A DNA stretch of 64,000 nt. Source: Pegoplata infirma (taxonomy: Eukaryota > Arthropoda > Insecta > Diptera > Anthomyiidae). The notes beneath the pieces are model-generated. The model saw only the letters and a program-made list of their open reading frames with translations, did not search any database and was not told the origin of the DNA. Both the position numbers and the translations under genes were made by a program. The DNA lies in contig OY992537.1 of the NCBI GenBank assembly GCA_963921195.1, forward strand, positions 1,922,001 through 1,986,000. The letters are read 5' to 3'. Below, piece by piece: positions 32,776 to 43,212 of this stretch (the first letter of the stretch is position 1; each line of letters starts with the position of its first letter).

Positions 32776-33775
32776 ACTAATCAGAATCCAATACGCATTT
32801 TCTTGTTGAGCTGTGTTATCAATGAAATTAATTTTTGTATCACGAAAGGTTTTTAAGATATTCGCTTTTTAATATTGAAATATTTGGGTCTCCTCTGTAA
32901 CGTATTCTTAAGTTGCTCAAACACAATAGAACTCGATTTAGTAAAAATAAGGCATCTTTATTCCAAATCTGGCATCCAAATTTTTCTATCGCGTACTGTT
33001 TTTGAAATATTGGCGTTTGAAAAACTCAAACTCTACTGTTACGCACTTATATTCTTTATAAATCACACTAAAATTTTCAAACGCGAATATCTCAAAAACG
33101 GAACATGCTTGAAAATTGTGGATTGCAGTTTTGGAATCAGGAGGTCCATTTTATATGAAATCAAGTCATATTTCGTGGAAGCAACGTAAGAATACGTAAC
33201 AGTGGACCCCTAAAAGTGCTTTTTTTACTTTTTAACAGCGAATATCTCAAAAACAGTACGTGCTAAAAAATTTGGACGGCAGATTTGGAAGCAGGAGACC
33301 AAAATCTATAAGTACCAGTTAGAAATTTCACTGGAAGGTTTTTGCTGTCGAACAGTGTTTTTAGTGTAAATATTACAAAGACTCTTTCAATCAATCTTAC
33401 AAAAATAAATGAAAAAAAAACTTCTAATTTAAAAGTTCTAAATCACCAAATAAAAATGACATAATCACACCCAAAATGCCAAGAATTATGTTCTTCTAAA
33501 GAAACGATGAAAAAAGTGCTTCCAAAAGGTCAAGTTATATTAACATCCGGATCACTACTTCAGAAGTTGTAATAAAAACACTAGTGATATATGTTATACT
33601 TAAGTGTCAATCTTTCGCCACTGAAAAGTGGCGATAAAAAGAACATACTTTGTGTGTCACGCCCATATTAAATTCATCAATGTTTCAGTTGAAGAAGAAG
33701 TACATCTGGTTCATAAGTTGTGGTGAATTTTGTAGTGAATGGTAAGCTCTTTTTTTGCTGGGTTGTAGCAAACTT

Positions 33776-34315
33776 TACTAAGCATATTTAGTCCGCCATT
33801 TTGTTTTTCAAAATTCACGCCAGTAATTCAGATTCAGTAACTCCAAGTCCCCCTTAAAACAAAATTTGAGTTAAATCGGACAAATATAAAAAAAAATTGT
33901 CCGCCATATTGGATGCGCCATTTTGATTTTTTTAGTTTTTAGTTAAATTTTGAAATCAGCGATCCCGAAATACTCTAGAAGCACATTTTTAGCAGGATCC
34001 AACAACGATGAAGACTTTTGGCCGAAGCTGGATCATTCTTTTAACTTTAAGAAGCATATTTAGTCCGCCATTTTGTTTTTAAAAAATCGGAGTATCAATT
34101 CTTATTCAGTAACTCCAAGACCCGCATAAAACAAAATTTGAGTTCAATCGGAAAATTTTTTAAAAAAAAATTGTCCGCCATATTGGATCCGCCATTTTGA
34201 TTTTTTTGGTTTTTAGCTTAATTTTGAAATCAGAGACCTCGAGTTCCTCTAGAAGCACATTTTCACACGGATCCAACAACGATAAAGACTTTTGGCCGGA
34301 ATTGGATCATGCTGG
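33776..34315. repeat. Two tandem units of about 270 bp with CCGCCAT words
   Basis: Both units contain GCATATTTAGTCCGCCATTT, TTCAGTAACTCCAAG, TTGTCCGCCATATTGGAT and CTCTAGAAGCACATTTT in the same order, ending GGATCCAACAACGAT..GACTTTTGGCCG. A weaker relative is near 31340-31430. Confidence 0.8.
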
Positions 34316-34679
34316 CCCTCTGTGCACTGGACAGATTTCGCTGAAATTTAGTATTAATCTGACCAGAAGTAAAACATATATACGCCACGCTTCAGTAGCT
34401 TGCCGTATATATTTTTCATTCTTCCGCTAACATTTGAAAGTTATCGTGTTTCACACAGACAGAAAGACAGACGGACGGACGAATTTTCATGTCGTTAGGC
34501 GCGGTATAGGGTTTGATTTTAGATCAATGGTTTCTTTGGAAAAGTTTCTTAGAATTTCTTATAGATTTTGTTTTTGCTATACGATTTTTCAGTTTTTTTC
34601 GATCCATACAAATCGACCCGCCCTAATATATATGGTGGAGAAAATTTAGCATTTCTTCGATTTTCGAAAGCTTCAGGGT

Positions 34680-34905
34680 CCGGAACACTTTTTCAGTTAA
34701 ACACAAACATTAAAACAAAAAAAAATTTTGTTTTCACTTTGTTTGGAACTTTCCGATTTTCAAGTCAAAAATGGAACCCAAAGCTATTGCTCTACAGGTT
34801 CAATATTTTTATGTGTTAATATCGACCCTAAAAGGCAACTTTCCCGATGCCGACGTTTTCGAAAAAAGCTAAATTTGCTTCAACCTATCACTAGAGTGGA
34901 GGGTA
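34680..34905. mobile_element. Right half of the TTAGGGTGGACC family
   Basis: Carries GGAACTTTCCGATTTTCAAG, AGGTTCAATATTTTTATGTG, TATCGACCCTAAAAGGCAAC and GCTAAATTTGCTTCAACC in the order seen reversed at 19992-20600. Confidence 0.65.
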
Positions 34906-35771
34906 TAAAAAAGTCAGATAATAAAGCTGGCCTCAAAACTTCGAAACAAGCATAACTTCATATTTCAACTATATACTAAAGCAGAGCTTCTCACTAACTT
35001 TTTCTTTGCGACTCCTTCTCAATATTTCAAATTTTTCGCGACTCCCCCACATAAAAAAAATTATTAACGTGAACTTTGCCCTCAGTTTTTTTTAAAAACC
35101 TGAAGTAATGGAAAAATTTGGAAACCAAATTTAGAAGCAGCATTGAAAGATTAATTAAAAAAATAAAAAAAAAAAAAAATTTGTGAATTATGACCTCAAT
35201 TTCCTAAAAAATTTGGAAACCATGTCCCGAACTACGGCTTTTAATATCGAAACTTCCTATTGTCATCCATTTTTTATTTCGGAAAATAAAAGAAAAACAC
35301 CAGTTTAACCTGATCAGAAATGAAGAATTGTTTGCCAAGAAAGCATTTAAAGTTCAATTTTGAGTACTGATTGTTTTTTTTTTTTTCAAAATTATGTACC
35401 AATGTTTGGTATTGATCGAAATTTTATTCGATCACGAAAACAGATCTGTTATTCGGATCCAGATTTGGAATCAGCATTAAAAGGTTAGTCGAAAAAATTG
35501 GTCAGATCCCAGGCGCATCCAAAAACATCACAAACAAAGCTCTTAAAAATGCACAAGAATACTTTTTTGCGAACTTTGCCTTTAATTTTCTCAAAAACCA
35601 AACGTACTAGAAAAATTTGAAACCCAGATTCGGAATCAGCATCGAAAAATTAATAGAAAACGAACTGTCAGATCCCATACTCAGCCAAAAAACTTCACAA
35701 ATCATTTAACCAAAATTTAAGTTTTAACAAAACTGTTCGCGACCCCCCTGAAACTCATCCGCGACCCCCTT

Positions 35772-36708
35772 CACTCAGAAAAAAAAACTAACTAAAAAAT
35801 GGGAAAATTAACTAAATCCAAGGAAAATTGATAATGATTTAGCTCCATTGCCATGCATTCCTACTTTTTAGCCCATATTTTTATTTAAAAGGGGGACCAA
35901 TTTGAACTAGAAAATGGGAAAAAATTTCCCATTTTTTAGTTAAAAAACATTTCTGATAAGGAAATTTTTCCTAAAAATTATTTACTTTTATATTTTTTAA
36001 TGGTTTATTTATAGAATAGCATGTGAATACACATAATTCTCATTAGGTACATATTTTATTTTAAATATAAAGACGATCAATAATTTTTCGTTTCTAATAT
36101 TCAAATGTGAGTTACCTAAATCAAACGGACGTAAAAATTTCAAATTTGATGTGTTTTTTTTTTTTGTTTTTTTTTACGTCTTGCGCAACGCAATTTGATT
36201 CTGGTTCGACCCTTATACAAGATCAAACTTTTTGTATTCATGTACTTCAAATAATAAACCAAATGTGAATTCCACATGCAAGCATGAAAAAAAAGTAAAT
36301 CAAAAAAACAAATTACAAGTTATGAAAAATTTACTAAACTTATGGAAAAAACTTTCTCAAATTAAAGAAGATAAATATGATGAACTAACTGGTAGTAAAT
36401 TACGTCCTGAATTACGTTACTGAATTTTTTGAACTAAATTTTGTTTTAAGAAGTATGTCTTAAAAATAAAGATTTTTTTTCAATTATTTAGGAAAAATTT
36501 CTTTGGCGGTAAGAATTTCTTCCACGTATTAGGGAATTCCATTTAAGGAAAATTATGGCCTATTTAACAGTCCATGAACTAAAATATTTTCTTAAAAGTT
36601 AAGAAAATTTCCCAACTTCCAGTTAAATTTAACTAAATTGTGGGAAAATTTATAAACTATTTTGAAGAAAAATTTTCCAAAGTTTAAGTTTCTTCTTTTT
36701 TTTGAGTG
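35772..36708. mobile_element. CACTCAGAAAA-ended MITE with AACTAAAAAATGGGAAA words
   Basis: Ends CACTCAGAAAAAAAAACTAAC and (inward) CACTCAAAAAAAAAGAAG. Words such as AACTAAATTGTGGGAAAAT recur at both ends. It holds the cassette at 36112-36218. The frame at 36232-36423 has no recognised domain. Confidence 0.7.
36112..36218 (+). repeat. Shared cassette AATCAAACGGACGTAAAA .. GGTTCGACCC
   Basis: Starts AAATCAAACGGACGTAAAA, has T runs in the middle, and ends ACGTCTTGCGCAACGCAATT then GATTCTGGTTCGACCC. A near copy lies inside another MITE at about 17105-17195 and partial copies at about 43676-43712 and 44170-44210. GGTTCGACCC is box-B-like; no box A is evident. Confidence 0.7.
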
Positions 36709-36754
36709 TAGGGGGTCACCACCCACCATTTGAGAACCATTGTACTAAAGCCTA

Positions 36755-37110
36755 CGTTAGTACCGAAGTACCGGGAATATCGGTATTCCCGGTACTTCGG
36801 TTTGGGTTCCCGGTTCGGGTTTGTCAAATTTTGTACAATTAAAATTTGTCTGCGCTTTTACCAAAAAAAAAAACATGTGAAAACCGCCATTTAATTTTTT
36901 TTTATGAATTTAAGAAAAAATAATTAAATGATTTTTAAATAATTTTGCAAACACAACTAAATATTTATGAAATACTGATTAAATAGTGTAATTTAAATAT
37001 TTTATGGTATAGTAATTTTTTTTTGTATTTTGAGAACCGGTAACATGATCAGAACCGGAAATACCGGCATTCTTTGGTTTATCTATAACCGGGAAACCGG
37101 TATTCCCGGG
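36755..37110. repeat. ACCGGGAATACCGG word clusters with a strong hairpin
   Basis: Two clusters (36755-36830, 37033-37112) of ACCGGTATTCCCGGG-like words flank an A/T-rich centre. CCGAAGTACCGGGAAT (36763-36778) and ATTCCCGGTACTTCGG (36785-36800) form a perfect 16-bp stem with a 6-base loop. It resembles the other word-array hAT-like elements, but termini and duplication were not found. Similar words at 60245-60312. Confidence 0.7.
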
Positions 37111-37429
37111 AACCGGAAAATGGGGGCATTGCTATATACAATAAGTATATTTTTTTCAGGAACATGTTTCTCAATTTTCCTGAAGTTTTCTGAGTCTTCT
37201 GTTTTTTTTTCCAATTTTTTCAGAATTGACCAGAATTATTCTGAATTATTTTCTTTCTTAGAATTTTAGAATTTGTAGTTGAAAACAACTAATACGGATT
37301 AAATTACGAACGAATTACATGTAGTAACTGTCATACTTTTTTGAGTGCAAACCAATCGTCAGAACTGTAATTTTTTTCGTGTTTTTTTATATTTTTTGAC
37401 ACTATTCAATTAAATGAGCGATATGTATA
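37111..37429. other. No gene recognised
   Basis: A/T-rich; a frame at 37030-37269 starts inside the ACCGG cluster and is not credible. Confidence 0.4.
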
Positions 37430-38211
37430 TTAGGGCGGATCGAGAAATGCTTTTTCACGAATTTCGCTTGGGCTCTATGCCGAATTGGTAAAAATAGATG
37501 CCAAAACGATGTGGTTAAAATTTCAGGAAGATGGCACTTCATCTTTGGGCCCCCCTCCAGCGCTGAAGTTTCCACTTTTTTAAGCCAAAGAGCATTTTTT
37601 AAAAAAAATTGTCAAAAATTCAAATTTGATCAGATCTTCTTAATTTTGGATTTTATGTGGTCTAGTTTATCACATCTATTTAGATTTTAAATATCAGCTT
37701 AAAACATTTTTTACAAATTATTTCATATTTTCCTATTTAAGATATTCTTATTAAAATTTAAGAGATCATTAACCCTTGTCGTCATGGAGCCATATGAGTC
37801 CCACACAAGAAATTGTTTTTTACCAATTGAGAGTTGAGATTGGTCCACACGCCGTTCAAGAAAAAAGTTGCTTTTCGGGTTTCTACAAAATGTGAGCATA
37901 CTTTTCCACCACTGGTTTTTGGAGGTTAGCGATATCGTATTAAGCTGATATATAAAATCTAAATAGATGGGATTAATTAGACCACATAAAATCCAAAATT
38001 AAGAAGATCTGATCAAATTTGAGTTTTTGACAATTTTTTAAAAAAATGCTCTTTGGCTTAAAAAAGTGGAAACTTCAGCGCTGGAGGGGGACCCCAAGTT
38101 GAAGTGCGATCTTCGTGAAATTTTAACCACATCGTTTTGGCATCTATTTTTACCAATCCCGCATAGCGTCCAAACGAAATTCGTGAAAAAGCATTTTTCG
38201 ATCCGCCCTAA
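37430..38211. mobile_element. TTAGGGCGGATC-ended hairpin element, 6-bp duplication
   Basis: Flanks TGTATA on both sides (37424-37429, 38212-38217). The arms match for about 290 bp with only scattered mismatches, for example CGATGTGGTTAAAATTTCA, CCTCCAGCGCTGAAGTTTCC and TTGATCAGATCTTCTTAATT in mirrored order. A loop of about 200 bp remains. No coding capacity. It shares its terminus and duplication length with 6349-7347 and 14688-15438. Confidence 0.92.
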
Positions 38212-38887
38212 TGTATATGGTATCTTTTTAAATCCATGTGTTGTATAAAAAATAAAAAAAATATGCTGAAAAGTTTGCTAATTTAAATTGAATGTTGTTT
38301 TACAGATCTCTTGACCCTTTTTTTAGTGCAAGTGTACATTTTTGATTTTAGTTTTTACTGTTGTATTTTTAAGTTTTTCAGTGCACAAAAATCGCAATAA
38401 ATTAAATATTAACAATAATTCATAAAGCCCAACTCTGTGTACAAAGTAAGAAAATCGGTAGCAATAATATGGGAGCAACTGCTAAAAACCACTGACTGAC
38501 ACACAACACTTTGTACATACTTATATTGTTTTTACTTTACCAATACTACAGCGTGTTGTTGTAGTTTTAAACGTCAGGGCCAATGTTGTTGGGTGGTTTA
38601 ATTTACTCCCCCAAAAACAACAACAACAATTCAATTCAACTTAACCCCTTAAACGTCAATGTCGTATAATCTAATGTAGGTAATATATACGACATTAGAA
38701 TGACGTGTTTCCTTTAACTTGTTATTTTCTTAAGTGTCCGGCATATTTTTATTCTACGGATGGATTAATCGGATTAAATTAACCCATGGCACCCGGCGAT
38801 CAAAATTTTTTTAAAAAACTTAAAAAAATAAAAGAAAAATGTCTTATATTTATTAATTTTAATGCGCTGAGCACGAATATCAAATAA
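38212..38887. other. No gene; unique-looking stretch with CAACAACAACAA
   Basis: No paired termini found apart from a short inverted pair (ACGTCAATGTCGTATAATCTAA / TACGACATTAGAATGACGT-like) at about 38655-38705. CAACAACAACAATTC at 38625 and GTTGTTGTAG nearby. A candidate single-copy island. Confidence 0.4.
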
Positions 38888-39108
38888 TGTGCTCGATTCT
38901 GGAATACGTCTTCACCATTCACCTAATTTTTAAAAATTTTATATTCTTTCAAATATTAAGATTTTTAAATTTGTTCTTGAAATTATTAAAGATATTAACT
39001 AGATCTTTAATTGTTACAAGAAAAAAATTTTAAATCTTTAAATTCGAAAGAGTATCAAATTTTTAAAAATTAGGTGAATGGTGAAGTCGTATTCCAGAAT
39101 CGAGCACA
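38888..39108. mobile_element. Fully palindromic MITE (TGTGCTCGATTCTGG)
   Basis: TGTGCTCGATTCTGGAATAC faces GTATTCCAGAATCGAGCACA. The arms pair through TTCACCATTCACCTAATTTT to a centre at about ATTAACTAGATCTTTAAT. Sister of 18054-18275. The two copies have changed G/C at the same position in both arms, as expected if the arms are kept matched. Confidence 0.85.
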
Positions 39109-39114
39109 ATATTT

Positions 39115-39560
39115 AAAATCTATCGTTTTCGAGATGTCGCTATTTGAAATTTGGGAAAAAATGTTGATTGTTTCCAACAGTGAAGACATTTAAAAAAAAA
39201 AATAAAAGTTTGTTTGCCTTGAACTTTTGAAAGAGTTTGAGACAAAGTTTCACTTAAAATTAGTTTGAGCCAAATCCGTTAAAAGTTTTGGTTTTTTTAG
39301 AAATTTTTCACCAAAATCTCTTAACTTTGGTCGAAGGGCGCCATGAGTTAAAATGGTCTGATTTGGCTTAAATTCGGTTTTAATGAAAGTTTGTCTCAAG
39401 CTTTATGAAATAGTCAATGGAAAAAAGTTTGAAATTTTTTTTTTTTTAATTTTTTGAACGCAGAAATAAACCGCCATTTTTGTAAATTTTTTGAGAAATT
39501 TCAAATGGCGATATCTCTAAAACCGCCCAAACGATTTCAGAAATTTTTGATATTCAGCAT
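39115..39560. repeat. Inverted repeat with GAGATGTCGCTATTTGAAAT arms
   Basis: The left arm (GAGATGTCGCTATTTGAAAT; GAGTTTGAGACAAAGTTTCA) is mirrored at 39380-39530 (GAAAGTTTGTCTCAAGCTTT; ATTTCAAATGGCGATATCTC). A related single arm lies at about 12590-12960. Confidence 0.65.
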
Positions 39561-39659
39561 GCCAAAATTAATAAAAATGATGTACCCCAAGTTATATAAT
39601 TTTTGTTTATTTTTTAATTTATTAAAAATCAAAAAATTTTGTATGAAATTTTCCAAAAA

Positions 39660-39935
39660 TCTAAAAGTTTGATCGAAGGGTATGTCAGCACCCTGGTATC
39701 ACGTAGTGATCTTGTTTTCCGAAACATTGACTCCAGGGACTTGATCGTGGCTTGACTGTCAGAATAAATGTTGACTGCAGTTGTAGACAATACATTGCAA
39801 CTAAACCAGTCAGCCACTTCCTTTGTTGCCAGCATCTCTGCCTGCTAAATACTACAATGATCTGGCAATATGCGAGCCAGACTCAAACCAAGCTCATCCG
39901 AATAGACCCCAAAGCCCACTTGCTCGTGTTGCATT
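39660..39935 (-). pseudogene. LINE RNase H domain fragment
   Basis: On the minus strand from about 39935 down, the frame reads GFGVYSDELGLSLARILPDH, then CSI, a stop codon, and QAEMLATKEVADWF. It then continues to NIYSDSQATIKSLES near 39735. VYSDELGLS..LPDHCS(I)(F)QAE and the catalytic-site-like YSDSQA-I pattern are typical of the RNase H domain of I/LOA-type LINEs. The in-frame stop and loss of both neighbouring domains mark it as a dead fragment; similarity ends near 39680. It would lie just upstream of the zinc-knuckle tail seen at 2273-2659, so both may derive from the same kind of element, but no overlap exists to prove it. Confidence 0.8.
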
Positions 39936-40353
39936 TTTTAAGAAAAAAAAAGCTATTTTTTACAAATTTCAAATAGCGATATTTAAAAAACAGTTCGGCC
40001 TTAAATTTGTATCACATAAGTTTTAGACCTAGCAGAATAAAAATTTGCAAAAAAAAAAAAAAATGCCGGTCTAATACGACATGCTTAAAATATTTATATC
40101 GTTTTTCACCTAAAAATAACTTTCAACTTTATAGCCGATATGATTACTTTTTTGTTATTGACAAAGGTTTTGACTTTTTGGTAAATAAAATATTTGATTT
40201 AAATAATTGAGTGAGCGCTTAACAGGTTAATAATAGTTTTATTTTGTTGTTTATTTACATGTGCATACATACATATGTACTTTTCATACGCACTTGTGTT
40301 TTAAAACTCAAGTGGTTGTTTTCGGTTGTATTAACAAGGATTGTGATCACATA
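39936..40353. other. No gene recognised
   Basis: A/T-rich, with ATGTGCATACATACATATGT near 40259. Several overlapping short frames are low-complexity. Confidence 0.4.
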
Positions 40354-40495
40354 CAGGTAATCCTCGAAATACGCAAAACCAGTTTTACGGAATTTCAATA
40401 TAACTTGTTTAACAAATATTGTGCAAATCTGGTCCCAAAAAAGTATTTTGTATGATTTCTGAACCTCAATAAACGCGAATATCGAGGGTTACCTG
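40354..40495. mobile_element. Tigger/pogo-like 142-bp MITE
   Basis: Ends CAGGTAATCCTCGAAATACG and (inward) CAGGTAACCCTCGATATTCG, flanked by TA on both sides. CAGGTANNCCTCG followed by ACGC-like bases is the terminus style of Tigger elements (pogo branch of Tc1/mariner), which duplicate TA. Confidence 0.88.
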
Positions 40496-41223
40496 TATGA
40501 GTATTTATGCTGTAGCGACATTTTTGTTCACAGAATCTACAAGATTTTATTCTATATATTTTATCCTATGGCCTAGAATCTAACACAAATTTCGTAAACC
40601 GGTCACAGCTTAAAGAAATTGTATGGACAACCCAGTAAAAACTTGGTAATAAGTCCCCATTACCGCCTGCATTCTATGTAATGAGGGCTCGTTACCTGCT
40701 CGATTACTTCTTGTTAACAAATAATGAGTTACCGATAGCCTAATACAAAACCGGTTACATCTTGTTAATAAATAATGAGTTACCGATAACCTGATATAGA
40801 ACAGGTTACTGGTAGATACGATTTAAAATATCTGATAAATAAGTTGTCTAAATAATTTTTTTTTTATGAAATTACAAAAATGCTAAAGAAAATTAAGAAA
40901 GAACTTGCACATTTAGCTTAAAAAAGATTAACATTTATCTACTTTTTTTAATAAAACTCTGTTAACAGAAATTTAAACTCAGGAATTCTGATTAAAATTG
41001 GGACAAGGCAAAAAAAAGTTTAGAAAACCAAATTGATATTCAGAAAACTGGATCTAGCTGACACTTGATCGTGATTTATGAGCCTTAATTAGTATTTACA
41101 TAACTTCTATTGAAGTTTTCTGGATTTTAATTAGCTGTTTCTAAATTGTTATTGTTTTTTCTAGAAATTTTGTGGTGTTCTCCAAATTTTAATTTAACTT
41201 TTTTTGCCTTGTTGTTTAAAGTA

Positions 41224-42475
41224 CACTAAGAAAAAAAAATGTTAAAATCAAACAGAAACAACTTTAAATTAAATATAAAACAGTGACGAAATAGAACAAA
41301 GTTTGTTTTTATTTAATTTAAATATGTTTCTAGTTGTTTTTAACATGCCACGATTAGTAGAAAACATTTTAAAATTAAGATGTAACAATATTGTTTTAAA
41401 ATTGGCCATGCTAAATTTAAATATGCAACAAATTTTAATTTAAAGTTGAATAATATTAATTTAAATATGGGACTTTTTTTTTTTTGCAGCTTTTTACTTA
41501 CCTATAAACCATGAAATTTCAAATAAAACAAAGCATATCTTTCTTTTAGTTTTTTTTTTTATTTTCAAATTATTTTTACAATATATAACACAGCAAAAAA
41601 ATTAACACTACTCTAATTGTACATCTAAGGGTAGAATTACATCCAAGGCTTTGGCTTTAAATATTGCTTGTTGGCTTTGGTTTTCGCTATACATAAAAAA
41701 ATCAAAGCCAAAGCCTTGGATGTACTTTTTCCCTAATTGTAGCACTACATCTAATTACAACAAATGTAATTAAATACCAAAAATAAAAAATAAACACATT
41801 TAGATTAATACTTATACACAATATATGAAAAACTAAAGTTAGAATTTGGTTTTAGCTTCATTTTCTGCCAATTACAATTACAGATACATTGACTCCTCGT
41901 TCTCAGCACTTCCCTTTTCATATTTATCTGTCATTATATTTTTTTTACTTTGTTTTTTAGCTTTTTTTAGTTTTATTTTTGTTTTTATTGTTAATAATTT
42001 TCTTTTTCACTTTTTTTTACTTTTTTTTTATTTTATATTAGTTAATTAAATGAATTTCACTTAAAACTCGTCACAAATAAAGAAGTGAAAAAATGCACGT
42101 CTTTTTTTATTGAAACAATATTTTAACATTGTTTCTACTTAAAATAAAATTGCCCAACTTTATTATATTTCTTGAAAAAAAACTTTAAATGTCAAAAAAT
42201 AAAATTGTTCAACTTTAAAATAACCATGAAAAATATTGTTTTTAATACAAATATTTGAACAAGATATTTTTAAAATTTTTAACGGCTTTTAATGACAGCA
42301 TATTAAATTTAAAGGGATCAATTTTAAATCAAAATTGTATGCAATTTTAAAACAAACATGTTATATTAAAATCAATCAAAAACAATATTAAAATTTAAAT
42401 TTTTTCCAAAAATATGTAGCATACTTAAAATAAACATGAACATATTTGATTTAAATATGTTTTTTTCCCTCAGTG
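41224..42475. mobile_element. CACTRAG-ended MITE with TTTAAAATT / AACATG words
   Basis: Ends CACTAAGAAAAAAAAATGTT and (inward) CACTGAGGGAAAAAAACATAT, flanked by TA on both sides (41222-41223, 42476-42477). The interior is TTTAAATATG, AACATGTT and ATTTTAAAAC words. A small palindrome is nested at 41626-41736. Confidence 0.82.
41626..41736. repeat. Small palindromic insert (ATCCAAGGCTTTGGCTTT)
   Basis: TAAGGGTAGAATTACATCCAAGGC on the left faces GCCTTGGATGTAC..TTCCCTAA on the right, and AAGGCTTTGGCTTT / AAAGCCAAAGCCTT pair. Likely a separate tiny MITE. Confidence 0.65.
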
Positions 42476-43212
42476 TATGTTAAAGCCGGTAAAAAGGTAA
42501 AAAACCATTACAGACAGTATTTCCCTTAAAACATAACTCACTCTTATATAGACTTAAGGTGGTGTTTAATGCTGTTTCCATTGGCTGAGCAGCAGTCGCT
42601 TCTGTATATTTGTTATTTAGTAAGTAGCCAAATGTCCCTTTCTACGAGGTTCCAAGATATATTTTCAGTCCTGTAATATTTGAATTTTACAATCAAAAAT
42701 TTGGAGGGATCAAGGATATCAACGTAAACATTGGTTCCGTTGGCACATTGGATCTTTTCCATTTCCACATTTGCCCTCTTGGTTGCTCTTGAAACAAACG
42801 CGTTCAACATGAACTTGTTCAATTTTATATTGGCGGAAGTTGCCCCAAGTTAAAAATTTATTAAAAGAATCAAAAGCTGTTATTTGGTAGCATTTTTGTA
42901 AGGAGTGGGAAACGCGTTTTTTTTGAGCAACTCGTAGCTACTTATTTTTGGGACTAATGTATGCTGTTATTTGGTAGCATTTTTTTAAGTAGTGGGTAAC
43001 GAGTTATTTTTGGGCTACTAGTAGCTTATTATTTGTGGTACTAATGTATGTAGTTTTTCAGTAGCATTCTCGTAAGCGAGTGGGTATGAGGTCGTTACTC
43101 CAATGACATCGCCATGTTAAAATAATGAGTGTTTCACCAACATAGTAACTAGCTACCACCATCTATTTAAAGGCGAAAACCTCATTACATGGTAATAGAA
43201 GTTTTTACTGGG

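Larger units (their letters stand above)
29190..34625. mobile_element. Decayed composite foldback, about 5.4 kb
   Basis: The left end ACGGGTCGATTTTTTTTTGTC followed by ATCGTATAGCAAAAAC and CCCTATACCGCGCCTAACG is mirrored at 34490-34625, ending CGACCCGCCCTAA. Further mirrored pairs: GAACCACTGCACAGAGGGCC (30427) with GGCCCTCTGTGCACTGG (34314); CATATGAACTTCTTTTTCAA (31690) with GAAGTACATCTGGTTCATAA (33696); and the palindrome at 32163-32775. Asymmetric insertions have shifted the arms. No coding remnant recognised. Confidence 0.6.
34982..36742. mobile_element. hAT-like element with Charlie-like ends
   Basis: Perfect 8-bp duplication TACTAAAG (34974-34981, 36743-36750). Ends CAGAGCTTCTCACTAAC and (inward) CAATGGTTCTCAAATGG, followed by GCGACTCC / GGGGGTC words. 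TTCTCA ends next to GCGACCCC are characteristic of hAT-Charlie families. The interior mentions AATTTGGAAACC and ATCGAAAAATTAAT repeatedly and has no transposase frame. A MITE is nested at 35772-36708. Confidence 0.92.
40631..43212. mobile_element. CCCAGTAAAAACTT-ended element with GTTACC words
   Basis: Ends CCCAGTAAAAACTTGGTAAT and (inward) CCCAGTAAAAACTTCTATTACC. The left part repeats AATGAGTTACCGATA. The right part has three imperfect units of about 85-90 bp with TTTGGTAGCATTTTTGTAAG at 42880-43095. Interrupted by 41224-42475. No target duplication was identified. Confidence 0.7.

Noticed and set aside
32875..33189. 104-codon frame
   Set aside because: Lies inside the decayed composite foldback, overlaps ATATCTCAAAAACGG-type repeat phrases, and has no domain.
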